From Verrucomicrobiaceae bacterium (GTDB lineage: Bacteria > Verrucomicrobiota > Verrucomicrobiia > Chthoniobacterales > JAATET01): 34,269 bases of DNA. A program made the translations under genes and the position numbers. Where the stretch lies: assembly GCA_027488755.1 (NCBI GenBank), contig JAIYAZ010000106.1:1-34269 (forward strand), given 5' to 3'. Shown piece by piece: positions 25,387 to 32,726 of the stretch (positions are counted from its first letter, which is position 1; each line of letters opens with the position of its first letter). The notes under the pieces were generated by a model. The model saw only the letters and a list, made by a program, of their open reading frames with translations, did no database searches and was not told the origin of the DNA.

Positions 25387-25414
25387 AGTGTATGGATTCC
25401 AACCGGAGGATCAA
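25387..25414 (-). promoter_or_regulatory. Predicted promoter of the PAS-fusion gene, leaderless geometry
   Basis: On the minus strand -35 TTGATC (25409-25414) and -10 TACACT (25387-25392) are 16 bp apart; ATG 25378 follows after 8 bases. The promoter overlaps the hslO ribosome-binding site on the other strand. Confidence 0.55.
25405..25410 (+). promoter_or_regulatory. Strong Shine-Dalgarno deciding the hslO start
   Basis: GGAGGA lies 7 bases before GTG at 25418. It is the only near-perfect Shine-Dalgarno at a start codon that I find in the window, and it points to the GTG rather than the in-frame ATG at 25433. Confidence 0.7.
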
Positions 25415-25417
25415 CAC

Positions 25418-26218
25418 GTGAGCGAAGAGAAGATGATCGATGACCGTCACGCCGAAGTGCGGACTTACTTTGTGCGGGGCCGCAATGCCCTGGTGGCCCG
25501 CGCCGATCTCGCGAGCATCTACATCGACTATCATCTTCATGTTGCGGATTACGGTTTGGGGGTGACGCCGGATGCGGCGGATTTTGCAAAACAGGCGTTG
25601 GCGGCCATGACGCTGCATTGTGCCGCCCGCCCGCGCAACGAGCGGGTGGCGTGGACGGTGAATTTCCAGAATCCCTTGCTCAATGTGTTTGTGGCCGGCG
25701 ACAGCCCGCTTGGCACGGTGGTCGCAAGAACCTTTACGGAGAACGTCAAACCCGGGACGCAGAATCTTTTTTACGCCGACGTGATCAAGGGCGACGCCGC
25801 CCCGCGCCGCAGCGTGGTCGATTTTCCCGACGGCAGTTTTTTTGCGGCTGCCGAGCGTTACTACGCCCACAGCGAGCAGCGGCCGGGGCGGTTCTTCCAT
25901 TTCGGCGGGGACGAATTTGTGCTCGTGGCCGCGCAGCCCGACTGCGATGTGCCCTGGCTTGAGGCGCTGGACGAGGCGGCCATCCGCGCCCTCGACCAGA
26001 CCGAGCAGCTTTCCCTCCTCGAGCAGCGGCAATACCGCTTTGAATGCGGCTGCACGCATGAGCGCATGATGCGCGTGCTTCTCGGGCCGTTCCGCCAGGA
26101 TGCCGAGGCGCTCTTCGAGGGCGACGAAGTCCTCCGCATGAGCTGCCCGCGCTGCGGCGCGCGCCACGCGATCACCCGCGAATCCCTCGAGGCCTACGAC
26201 CGCGCCCAGACGGCGTGA
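25418..26218 (+). CDS. hslO: Hsp33 family redox-regulated chaperone
   Basis: Hsp33 is a cytoplasmic holdase switched on by oxidative unfolding of a zinc-bound C-terminal domain. From the GTG at 25418 the protein has 266 residues. The redox switch is clear: Cys210-Gly-Cys212, 30 residues, then Cys243-Pro-Arg-Cys246, within the family range for CXC-X(27-32)-CXXC. The N-terminal domain is divergent but keeps VRTYFVRGRNALVARADL and RYYAHSEQRPGRFF, which matches the SEQ-P motif. After the linker come CTHERMMRVLLGPF and ITRESLE. Start choice rests on the Shine-Dalgarno. It is divergent from the anti-sigma-like/PAS gene, and a CHAD gene follows 40 bases later. Confidence 0.88.
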   Translation: MSEEKMIDDRHAEVRTYFVRGRNALVARADLASIYIDYHLHVADYGLGVTPDAADFAKQALAAMTLHCAARPRNERVAWTVNFQNPLLNVFVAGDSPLGTVVARTFTENVKPGTQNLFYADVIKGDAAPRRSVVDFPDGSFFAAAERYYAHSEQRPGRFFHFGGDEFVLVAAQPDCDVPWLEALDEAAIRALDQTEQLSLLEQRQYRFECGCTHERMMRVLLGPFRQDAEALFEGDEVLRMSCPRCGARHAITRESLEAYDRAQTA

Positions 26219-26258
26219 CGTTGGCTTTTTCCGCCCGGAGGGGCGATGGTTAGCCGGT

Positions 26259-26999
26259 ATGAAGGCGGCGCGGGAATCAGAGCCCGGGTTTGAGCGGGAG
26301 ATCGGCGCGGAGTTGCGCCGGCTCGTGCGGGTCGTCCGGCGCGAGGTCGCGGCCCTGCCGGAGGACACCGAGGCCCGGATTCACGCCATTCGCACGGGGA
26401 TGAAGCGCGCCCGGGCCTGGCTGCGACTCCGGCCGGGAAAAGCCTCCCGGGCTCCGTTGGACGCCGCGATGCGGCAGTTGAAAGACGTCTTCGCCGCTCC
26501 GCGCGACGCGCTGGTGAGGACGCGGGCACGCGAGCGCTGGCTCGGCCGGAAGCCCGCGGCGGGGGCAACGCTACCGTTGCCGGCGGCCATTTCGCGGCAG
26601 GCGGAAGCCCTCGCGGAGCGCGTGGACGCCGGGGTTCGCGCGCTGGACTGGCCGGCGCCGGACCGCGCCGCGCTGCTCCGGCGCTGGGAGGAGGAATGCC
26701 GCCGCGAGCAACGCGCGGCCCGGCGCGCGGCCCGGGACGGGGGAGCGCGGAGATTTCACCGCTGGCGGGCCCGGGCAAAGGTGCTGGCCTACCAGGGCGA
26801 ACTGCTCTCGCCGCTCGCCGGGCGGGTGTCGCGGGAGACGAAGCGGGCGCATCGCCTCGGCGTTTGCCTCGGGCATGAGCATGATTTGACCCTGCTGCTC
26901 GCACGCCGCTCGGGGTTGACGAAAAAGCAACGGCGCCGCCTGCGCCGCGAGCGCGCGCTTTGGCGGGAGTGCGCCCTGCGGCTGCGGCGGCGGGATTGA
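26259..26999 (+). CDS. CHAD domain protein (polyphosphate-binding type)
   Basis: CHAD is a helical domain with conserved His and many Lys/Arg that binds inorganic polyphosphate in several bacteria. The 246-residue protein is very basic. IHAIRTGMKRARAWLRL (41-57) and FHRWRARAKVLAYQ (166-179) are the two matching halves with conserved histidines, and LGHEHDL (204-210) is the third motif. There is no CYTH domain, so it is a stand-alone CHAD protein. It lies between hslO and superoxide dismutase; since polyphosphate itself can act as a chaperone under oxidative stress, a stress cluster is possible, but that is inference. Confidence 0.88.
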   Translation: MKAARESEPGFEREIGAELRRLVRVVRREVAALPEDTEARIHAIRTGMKRARAWLRLRPGKASRAPLDAAMRQLKDVFAAPRDALVRTRARERWLGRKPAAGATLPLPAAISRQAEALAERVDAGVRALDWPAPDRAALLRRWEEECRREQRAARRAARDGGARRFHRWRARAKVLAYQGELLSPLAGRVSRETKRAHRLGVCLGHEHDLTLLLARRSGLTKKQRRRLRRERALWRECALRLRRRD

Positions 27000-27022
27000 G
27001 CGCGGGGGCGCGAATTCGGCGC

Positions 27023-27051
27023 TTGGATCAGGGGATCGTCAGGTTTAGGTT
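27023..27051 (+). promoter_or_regulatory. Possible superoxide dismutase promoter
   Basis: TTGGAT (27023-27028), 17 bp, TAGGTT (27046-27051), leaving a leader of about 15 bases before the ATG at 27073. No Shine-Dalgarno lies in this leader; it contains an A-run instead. Confidence 0.4.
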
Positions 27052-27072
27052 CAGCGCGAACCCAAAAAAACC

Positions 27073-27699
27073 ATGGCCTACGAACTTCCTGCTCTCCCGT
27101 ATCCGACGAACGCGCTCGAGCCGCACATCGACACCAAGACGATGGAGATCCACCACGGCAAGCACCACCAGGCTTACGTGACGAACCTCAACAAGGCCCT
27201 CGAAGCCCATCCCGAGCTCCAGGGCCTGGAGATCGAGAAGCTCATCGCCGACCTTTCGCTCGTCCCCGACGCGATCCGCGGCCCGGTGCGCAACAACGGC
27301 GGCGGTCACGCCAACCACAGCTTTTTCTGGACGCTGCTCAGTCCGAACGGCGGCGGCGAACCCACCGGGGAACTCGGTGACGCGATCACCGCGAAGTTCG
27401 GCAGCTTTGCCGACTTCAAGACGAAGTTCGAAGCCGCCGGCGTTGGCCGTTTCGGCAGCGGCTGGGCCTGGCTTGTGGTGACCCCGGCCGGCCTGGAAAT
27501 CGTCTCCACGGCGAACCAGGACACCCCGCTCATGGGCAAGGCCGTGGCCGGTTGCGAGGGCACGCCGATCCTCGGCGTGGACGTCTGGGAGCACGCCTAC
27601 TACCTCAACTACCAGAATCGCCGCCCAGACTACCTCAAGGCCGTCTGGAACGTGATCGACTGGAACAAGGTCGCCGCGCTCTACGCCGCCGCGAAGTAA
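27073..27699 (+). CDS. sodA: Superoxide dismutase, Fe/Mn family (Mn-type features)
   Basis: It converts superoxide to oxygen and hydrogen peroxide. The 208-residue protein has the metal ligands His27 (in EIHHGKHH), His82 (in [11 protein letters not shown]), Asp170 and His174 (in DVWEHAYYL). Gln149 in ANQDTPLM sits where Mn enzymes carry the outer-sphere glutamine, so a manganese or cambialistic enzyme is more likely than a pure iron enzyme. There is no signal peptide, so it is cytoplasmic. A strong terminator follows, and the gene is probably monocistronic. Confidence 0.96.
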   Translation: MAYELPALPYPTNALEPHIDTKTMEIHHGKHHQAYVTNLNKALEAHPELQGLEIEKLIADLSLVPDAIRGPVRNNGGGHANHSFFWTLLSPNGGGEPTGELGDAITAKFGSFADFKTKFEAAGVGRFGSGWAWLVVTPAGLEIVSTANQDTPLMGKAVAGCEGTPILGVDVWEHAYYLNYQNRRPDYLKAVWNVIDWNKVAALYAAAK

Positions 27700-27730
27700 G
27701 CCGCTGATTTCGGCGGATTCGATTTCCGCG

Positions 27731-27769
27731 AAGGGCGGGCCCCGAAATGGGTCCGCCCTTTTTGTTTTT
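27731..27769 (+). terminator. Rho-independent terminator after superoxide dismutase
   Basis: The stem AAGGGCGGGCCC pairs with GGGTCCGCCCTT (one G-T pair) around a short CGAAAT loop, and is followed by a T-rich run interrupted by one G (27759-27769). Confidence 0.9.
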
Positions 27770-27772
27770 GGA

Positions 27773-27802
27773 CCACGGATGGGCACAGATGGCCACGGAT
27801 GG
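27773..27802. repeat. Three tandem 10-bp repeats CCACGGATGG
   Basis: The units are CCACGGATGG, GCACAGATGG and CCACGGATGG, directly after the sod terminator. Similar short CCACGGAT/CACAGATG tracts are a known sort of intergenic repeat in several bacterial genomes; I see only this copy here. Confidence 0.75.
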
Positions 27803-27815
27803 CGGGCGTTGCCCG

Positions 27816-28232
27816 CTAATCGGCCGGGTCGGGGAAGAGTTCGGTGGTGGGGCGTCGGCGGGCGGGGCGGGAGGTTTGGCCGGGGCCCGGCGCGGGGGCG
27901 GGGTGTTCGATGCGGCGGAGGATTTCGTCGAAGCCGAGGGTGCGGGCGTGGGCGAGGATTTGGTTGAGCGCGACGGCGGAGTCGGGGTGGCGCTGGAGGT
28001 GGAGGCGCAAGCTTTCCACGGGAGCCCGGGTGTCCACGGCGGCGAGGTCCTCGGGGGTGACCTTGAGGACGCGGGCCAGGGCGGGGAGGAGTCCCTTGGA
28101 GGGGCGGCGGTTGCCGGCTTCGACGTCGGACCAATAGGCCACGGATTTCAAGCCGAGCGCTTCGGCCACCTGGCGTTGCGTGAGCTTCTGGCGCAGACGT
28201 TGCTCCCGAACGAATTCTCCAAAGGTAGGCAT
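27816..28232 (-). CDS. XRE-family helix-turn-helix regulator
   Basis: From the ATG at 28230-28232 the protein has 138 residues. Residues 5-62 are a Cro/C1-type HTH: FVREQRLRQKLTQRQVAEALGLKSVAYWSDVEAGNRRPS, then LLPALARVLKVTPEDL. The rest is a helical stretch (ESLRLHLQRHPDSAVALNQILAHARTLGFDEIL) and a Pro/Arg tail that may be disordered. It has a near-leaderless promoter (TTGCAT, 16 bp, GATACT) overlapping an imperfect palindrome, which suggests autoregulation. It is divergent from the unknown gene at 28431, whose promoter shares the same 11-mer. Its other targets are unknown. Confidence 0.85.
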   Translation of the reverse strand: MPTFGEFVREQRLRQKLTQRQVAEALGLKSVAYWSDVEAGNRRPSKGLLPALARVLKVTPEDLAAVDTRAPVESLRLHLQRHPDSAVALNQILAHARTLGFDEILRRIEHPAPAPGPGQTSRPARRRPTTELFPDPAD

Positions 28233-28239
28233 GGTCTCG

Positions 28240-28269
28240 CAAGTATCGCAGTTGTTGCGAGATATGCAA
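28240..28269 (-). promoter_or_regulatory. XRE gene promoter overlapping a candidate operator
   Basis: On the minus strand -35 TTGCAT (28264-28269), 16 bp, -10 GATACT (28242-28247), then 9 bases to the ATG. The same stretch holds an imperfect palindrome with arms TATCGCA and TGCGAGATA around GTTGT. Confidence 0.5.
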
Positions 28270-28338
28270 GGTGGGATGCGCACACTGGGGCGACGGGGTG
28301 AAGGGCGGCGTTCTGGGGTATGGAGAGAAGCGGGAAAT

Positions 28339-28378
28339 TTGCGGGGTTCGCGGGGGTTGCGATACTTGGAAGATATCG
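28339..28378 (+). promoter_or_regulatory. Candidate promoter/operator for the 28431 gene
   Basis: TTGCGG (28339-28344), 16 bp, GATACT (28361-28366). The 11-mer TGCGATACTTG (28358-28368) is the same as the one at the XRE promoter on the opposite strand. It lies in a CGATA-N9-TATCG palindrome (28360-28378). Confidence 0.4.
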
Positions 28379-28430
28379 ATGGGGGGTCGAAGGCTTGCGC
28401 GGGTGGGGGTGGGGAGGGTATGGGCAGGGG

Positions 28431-28859
28431 ATGATTTCGGCGCGGCGGGAGTTTTTGGAGGCGTTTCTCGGGGCCCTGGGGGCGGCCGAGATTGTGGCGT
28501 GGTGCGAGCGGGAGTCCGAGGTGTCGGGCACGTTGCGGTTGGCGGAGGATGCGGAGGTGCTCGACCTGTCCGGGGACGAGGAGGGGGAGTTGGTGGATTT
28601 TGCCTGGCGGCGGCGGGAGGAGGACGCGCCGTCGCTGCTGACGTTCCGCCTCGCGGACGTGCTGCGGCGGTATCAGCTGGTGGAGATTGACCGGATGCGG
28701 GTGTCGCGGGGGACATTGCGGACGATTCTGGAGCAGGATTTTGACGAGCCGGTGGGCGCGGGGGAGTTCGACGCGGCGTTGGATGCGCTGCTGGAGATTG
28801 AGGTGGGGATTCGCGAGGGGGGCGAGGAGATGGGGGAAACGTTTGCGCTGCGGGAGTGA
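28431..28859 (+). CDS. Acidic protein of unknown function, divergent from the XRE regulator
   Basis: I do not recognise this protein. From the ATG at 28431 it has 142 residues, is strongly acidic in the middle and C-terminal parts, and has no signal peptide or membrane segment. It reads as mixed helix with short strands: REFLEAFLGALGAAEIVAWCE, then LRLAEDAEVLDLSGDEEGELVDFAWRRR, FRLADVLRRYQLVEIDRMRVSRG and a helical end. Codons end in G more often than in most neighbouring genes. A possible promoter about 60 bases upstream shares an 11-mer with the XRE promoter. The open frame extends to 28320, but that part is Gly/Trp-rich and crosses the promoter, so I leave it out. Confidence 0.6.
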   Translation: MISARREFLEAFLGALGAAEIVAWCERESEVSGTLRLAEDAEVLDLSGDEEGELVDFAWRRREEDAPSLLTFRLADVLRRYQLVEIDRMRVSRGTLRTILEQDFDEPVGAGEFDAALDALLEIEVGIREGGEEMGETFALRE

Positions 28860-28943
28860 CGCGGGGGAAATGGCGGGACGAGGAAAAGGGGAAAACCGGG
28901 AGGGGCGGCGGGGCGTTTCTTTTTTGGGCGGAATGCCGGGTTT

Positions 28944-29720
28944 ATGAGGTTCGACGGTTACATTGGGGTGGATTATTCGGGGGCCGCGACGGCGAATGCG
29001 CGGCTGGCGGCGTTGCGGGTTTACCGGGCGCGGCCGGGGGACGGGGAGCCGGAGGAGGTGCGCGCACCAGGCGGGCGGAACTGGACGCGGCAGGAACTTG
29101 CGGCCTGGCTGACGGAGACGCTGGGCGGGGAGGAGCGGTGGCTGGTGGGGGTGGATCATGGGTTTTCGTTTCCGCGGGCGTATTTTGAGGCGCATGGGCT
29201 GGCGGGGGATTGGCCGGGGTTTTTGGAGGATTTTTGCGCGCATTGGCCGACGGATGCGCTGGGGGTGACGGTGCGCGACGTGCGGCAGGGCGTGGCGGGG
29301 GCGGCGAGCCGGCGCGGGGGGCGGGCGGATTGGCTGCGGTTGACCGAGCGCTGGGTGCCGGGGGCGAAGTCGGTGTTTTTGTTCGACGTGAACGGGCAGG
29401 TGGCGACCTCCACGCATTCGGGGTTGCCGTGGCTGGCGCGGTTGCGGCGCGCGCTGGGGGCGCGGGGATTTTTCTGGCCGTTTGATGGCTGGGAGCCGGC
29501 GGCGGGGGCCTCGCTGGTGGCGGAGGTTTATCCGTCGCTGTGGATGCGGCGCTATGCGACGGCGGGGCGCGACGGGGATCAACACGCGGCGTATGCGGTG
29601 GCGGCGGCGCTGCGGCGGGCGGATGGGGATGGCTCGCTGGCGCGGTGGCTGGCGCCGCCGTTGACGCCGGCGGAGCGGGCGCAGGCCGCGGTGGAGGGCT
29701 GGATTCTCGGCGTGGGGTGA
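28944..29720 (+). CDS. DUF429-like protein, predicted RNase H-fold nuclease
   Basis: The 258-residue protein has the layout of the DUF429 (predicted RNase H-like nuclease) family. GVDYSGAA (8-15) is the first strand with an Asp, GVDHGFSFP (69-77) the second acidic strand, EVYPSLWMRR (194-203) the third, and DQHAAYAVAAALRRADGDGSL (212-232) the last. The end is AVEGWILGVG, with the family's EGWI(L)GV ending. The acidic residues could form a metal site, but activity is not proven for the family. It follows the unknown gene at 28431 by 84 bases, and its codons are unusually G-ending. Its stop is 3 bases from the convergent hydrolase stop. Confidence 0.82.
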   Translation: MRFDGYIGVDYSGAATANARLAALRVYRARPGDGEPEEVRAPGGRNWTRQELAAWLTETLGGEERWLVGVDHGFSFPRAYFEAHGLAGDWPGFLEDFCAHWPTDALGVTVRDVRQGVAGAASRRGGRADWLRLTERWVPGAKSVFLFDVNGQVATSTHSGLPWLARLRRALGARGFFWPFDGWEPAAGASLVAEVYPSLWMRRYATAGRDGDQHAAYAVAAALRRADGDGSLARWLAPPLTPAERAQAAVEGWILGVG

Positions 29721-29723
29721 CCG

Positions 29724-30467
29724 CTAGGGGGCGGGGATGGGGCGGGCGTTTTCCAGGAAGCCCTGGATGCGCGCGAGGAGGGGCGGCCAGGCGGCTTCGG
29801 GGAGGTCGAAGTCGTGGTCGGCGTCGATCCAGTCGAGTTCGGTGGCGGGGGCGAGCGGGTAGCGGCCGGCGGACTCCTGGCCGCCGTAGGGGTCGCGGGT
29901 GCCCTGGAGGATCAGAAAGGGCGTTCGCAGGGTAGGCAGGTGGGCGGTGCGGGCGGGGTTCGGGCCTTCGGCGGGGTTTTCGAAGGGGTAGCTGAGGCAG
30001 ACGAGGGAGCGGACGCGGGAGTCGTCGGCGACGAGCGAGGCGACGCGGCCGCCGGCGGAGCGGGCGATGATGTGGATTTCGCGGTCGGGGCCGAGGTGCT
30101 GGAGGAGGGCGCGCAGGGCGGCGGTGCGGTGCGGGATGCCCTCGAGGTGCCGCCGGTGCGCGGGCAGGAAGTGGGCCCAGCGGGTGGGGCGGGCGAGGAG
30201 GAGCAGGCTTTTGAGGGCGGCGCGAACCGGGCCGCGGAAGCGGTGGATCCAGGGGGGATCGATGAGTCGGCCGGTCTCGGCGATGCGGGCTTCGTAGCGG
30301 GCGACGGTGTAGCCGTGGGCTTGGAAGTGGCGGGCGAGGCGGGCGGCGAGCGGGTCGTCGCGGCGGAAGTTGTCGCGGCAGACGAGGAGGATCCAGCGCG
30401 GGCCGTGCTCGGGGCCTTCGAGCTCCAGGTGACCGCCGCCGAGGATGAGAAGGGGGACTTTGCGCAC
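29724..30467 (-). CDS. KANL3/Tex30-like alpha/beta hydrolase
   Basis: The 247-residue protein begins with GTG at 30465-30467. The nucleophile elbow is IIARSAGGRVASLVA (Ser137), followed by VCLSYPFENPAEGPNPARTAHLPTL, which is typical of the Tex30/KANL3 group. LILQGTRDPYGG gives the acid (Asp192) and DADHDFDLP the histidine (His218), so the catalytic triad is complete. No signal peptide is seen. It converges on the DUF429-like gene and is divergent from dapL. The substrate of this group in bacteria is unknown. Confidence 0.85.
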   Translation of the reverse strand: MRKVPLLILGGGHLELEGPEHGPRWILLVCRDNFRRDDPLAARLARHFQAHGYTVARYEARIAETGRLIDPPWIHRFRGPVRAALKSLLLLARPTRWAHFLPAHRRHLEGIPHRTAALRALLQHLGPDREIHIIARSAGGRVASLVADDSRVRSLVCLSYPFENPAEGPNPARTAHLPTLRTPFLILQGTRDPYGGQESAGRYPLAPATELDWIDADHDFDLPEAAWPPLLARIQGFLENARPIPAP

Positions 30468-30536
30468 GGCCGAGTTGAGAAGTCTTATGGCGGTGGTGGC
30501 ATTTTGCGGGCAAGGCGAAAGCGCGGGCGGTCCACG

Positions 30537-30566
30537 CCGGGGCTTTTCAAGCCCGGAAAATCGGGC
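30537..30566 (+). promoter_or_regulatory. Overlapping alternative hairpins in the dapL leader
   Basis: CCGGGGCTT (30537-30545) can pair with AAGCCCGG (30549-30556), with one bulged G. GCCCG (30551-30555) can instead pair with CGGGC (30562-30566). The two share the GCCCG segment, so they exclude each other. This lies 20 bases before the dapL ATG. Confidence 0.35.
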
Positions 30567-30586
30567 AATCTTGGTCTCTTTTCACC

Positions 30587-31825
30587 ATGGCACAGCTCAA
30601 CTCGAATTACCTCAAGCTCAAGGCCGGCTATTTGTTTCCCGAAATCGCCCGGCGCGTGAAGGCCTTCACCGACGCGAACCCCGAGGCGGCCAAGCGGCTC
30701 ATCCGCTGCGGAATTGGCGACGTGACGGAGCCGTTGCCCGAGGCGGTGCGTGCGGCGATGCACCGCGCGATCGACGAAATGGGCACGCGCGAGGGGTTCC
30801 ACGGCTACGGGCCGGAGCAGGGTTACGAGTTCCTGCGCCGCGCCATCGCGGAGCATGACTACCGCGCCCACGGGCTCGACGTGGCCGACGACGAGGTGTT
30901 TGTTTCCGACGGCTCGAAGTGCGACTGCGGCAACATCCTCGACATCTTCGGGGCGGGGAACCGCATTGCGGTGATGGATCCGGTGTATCCGGTCTACGTG
31001 GATACGAACGTGATGGCCGGCCACACGACCGAGGCCGATGAGACGGGCCGCTACGGCGGGCTCGTTTACCTCGAGTGCAACGCGGCGAATGGCTTCGTGC
31101 CGGCGATTCCCGACGAGCCGGTGGACATCGTTTACCTCTGCTACCCGAACAACCCGACGGGCGCCGCCGCGACGCGCGCGCAGCTCGAGGCGTGGGTGGC
31201 CTACGCGCTCAAGCACGAGGCGATCCTGCTCTTCGACGCGGCGTATGAGGCCTACATCCAGGATGCGGACGTGCCGCATTCGATCTACGAGATTCCCGGG
31301 GCGCGGCAGTGCGCGATCGAGTTCCGCAGCTTTTCGAAGAATGGCGGGTTCACCGGCACGCGCTGCGCGTTCACGATTGTGCCGAAGGACCTTCTCGCGA
31401 AGACGGACACGGGCGAGCGCCGGCCGCTGCATCCGCTCTGGAACCGGCGGTTCAGCACGAAGTTCAACGGCGTGAGCTACATCACGCAGCGGGGAGCGGA
31501 GGCGCTGTATTCGCCCGAGGGCCGGGCGCAGGTCGCCGCGCTGGTGGAGCTTTACATGGGCAATGCCGCCATCCTCCGCGCGGCGGCGGCGGAGTGCGGG
31601 CTCTCGGTGTTCGGCGGAACGAACGCGCCTTACATCTGGGTGCGCGGGCCGCAGGGGCGCACGAGCTGGGAGCTGTTCGACGTGGTGCTGAACGAGGCGA
31701 ACGTGGTGATTACGCCTGGCAGCGGCTTCGGCCTCGCGGGCGAAGGGTATTTCCGCATCTCGGCGTTCAACAGTCGCGCGAACGTGGAGGAAGTGGCGCG
31801 CCGCTTCAAGGCGTTGAGCTGGTAG
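30587..31825 (+). CDS. dapL: LL-diaminopimelate aminotransferase
   Basis: DapL turns tetrahydrodipicolinate directly into LL-diaminopimelate with glutamate as donor, a short route to lysine and peptidoglycan found in plants, chlamydiae and other PVC bacteria. The 412-residue protein is a class I/II PLP aminotransferase. [17 protein letters not shown] (38-54), [20 protein letters not shown] (73-92) and [12 protein letters not shown] (105-116) match the family. CYPNNPTGA is at 185-193 and FDAAYEAY at 216-223. Lys251 in [12 protein letters not shown] binds PLP. Its end overlaps the convergent membrane-fusion gene by 20 bases. No Shine-Dalgarno is seen; overlapping hairpins lie just upstream. Confidence 0.97.
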   Translation: MAQLNSNYLKLKAGYLFPEIARRVKAFTDANPEAAKRLIRCGIGDVTEPLPEAVRAAMHRAIDEMGTREGFHGYGPEQGYEFLRRAIAEHDYRAHGLDVADDEVFVSDGSKCDCGNILDIFGAGNRIAVMDPVYPVYVDTNVMAGHTTEADETGRYGGLVYLECNAANGFVPAIPDEPVDIVYLCYPNNPTGAAATRAQLEAWVAYALKHEAILLFDAAYEAYIQDADVPHSIYEIPGARQCAIEFRSFSKNGGFTGTRCAFTIVPKDLLAKTDTGERRPLHPLWNRRFSTKFNGVSYITQRGAEALYSPEGRAQVAALVELYMGNAAILRAAAAECGLSVFGGTNAPYIWVRGPQGRTSWELFDVVLNEANVVITPGSGFGLAGEGYFRISAFNSRANVEEVARRFKALSW

Positions 31826-32726
31826 CGGGCGTCGGCGCGGAGTCGATGAAGAGATCCATCTGCTGGCCGACGTAGATTTGCGCGTCGGCCGGCCGCGGGA
31901 AGCGGTAGATGATCTGGAGCACGCGGGTGTCCACGCGCTCGGCCCCGCTGCCGGTGAGGCTGCGCTTTGGGACGACGTAGGGTTCGATGCGCACGAACTC
32001 GAGCGGGATGCTGCGGCTGGCGTCTCCCTTGATGAAGCCGACGGCGCGGGCTCCGGCGCGGATGCGGGGGGCGACCTGTTCGTCAACGTCGGCGCGAACC
32101 TGGACTTCCTCGATGTTGCCGAGGATGACGGGGGGATCGGTGGCGGCGGGGGTGAGGTATTCGCCGGCGCGGGTGTTGAGTTGGAGGACGGTGCCGGCGG
32201 AGGGAGCGCGCACGGTGAGGCGCTCGATGAGCAGCTGAATCTCGTCGGCGCGGGCTTCGGCGGCGGCGAGTTGGGCGGTGGCGATGGCGGTTTCGTTGCG
32301 GGCGTTCTCGACTTCCTGCGCGGTGGCGACGGAGGCGCGGTCAAGGCGTTCCATGCGGCGGAGGCGATCGGTGCAGTCCTCGAGTTGGGCGCGGCGGACG
32401 CGGATCTCGGCCTGCTGGGCGGGGAGTTGGGCGCGGAGTTCGCTGGAATCGAGGGCGAAGAGCGGGGTGCCGGGTTGGACGGCATCCCAGACTTTCACAA
32501 AGACCTGCGTGACAAGGCCGGGCTGCGGGGTGCCGATGCGGATGTTTTCGTGGCGGGACTCGATGATGCCGGTGGCGCCGATGCCGGTGGGGAAGGGTTT
32601 GCGGGGGGGCGGGATGGGAACGGTGGGGGTGGGTTTGGCGGCGTTGACGCGGGCGACGATGAGGCCGGCGAAGAGGAAACCGAGGAGGGCGAGAAGGATG
32701 GTGGCGGCGGGCAGGCGGTTTTTCAT
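31806..32726 (-). CDS. HlyD/DevB-type membrane fusion protein of an ABC exporter
   Basis: The periplasmic adaptor joins an inner-membrane ABC exporter to an outer-membrane channel. From the ATG at 32724-32726 it has 306 residues. One N-terminal membrane anchor ([20 protein letters not shown]) is followed by a Pro-rich spacer and a lipoyl half, [39 protein letters not shown] coiled-coil hairpin follows ([20 protein letters not shown] to [14 protein letters not shown]), then the returning lipoyl half, [12 protein letters not shown], and a beta-barrel with [15 protein letters not shown]. It overlaps the ATPase stop (ATGA). No TolC gene is next to it; the channel at 5121-7166 is a possible partner, which is only a guess. 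Confidence 0.9.
   Translation of the reverse strand: MKNRLPAATILLALLGFLFAGLIVARVNAAKPTPTVPIPPPRKPFPTGIGATGIIESRHENIRIGTPQPGLVTQVFVKVWDAVQPGTPLFALDSSELRAQLPAQQAEIRVRRAQLEDCTDRLRRMERLDRASVATAQEVENARNETAIATAQLAAAEARADEIQLLIERLTVRAPSAGTVLQLNTRAGEYLTPAATDPPVILGNIEEVQVRADVDEQVAPRIRAGARAVGFIKGDASRSIPLEFVRIEPYVVPKRSLTGSGAERVDTRVLQIIYRFPRPADAQIYVGQQMDLFIDSAPTPATSSTP

Noticed and set aside
24491-25417. Upstream extension of the hslO frame
   Set aside because: It lies antisense to the PAS gene and out of frame with cinA, with no Hsp33 similarity. The GGAGGA-GTG at 25405-25420 gives a better start.
25418-26218. CpXC or other zinc-finger protein instead of Hsp33
   Set aside because: The CXC-X30-CXXC spacing and the SEQ-P motif in the N-terminal domain fit Hsp33 better.
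28942-30513. A 523-codon minus-strand open frame opposite the DUF429-like gene
   Set aside because: It is almost only Pro, Arg and Ala, while the plus strand shows conserved DUF429 motifs and the minus strand shows a Tex30-like hydrolase in another frame.
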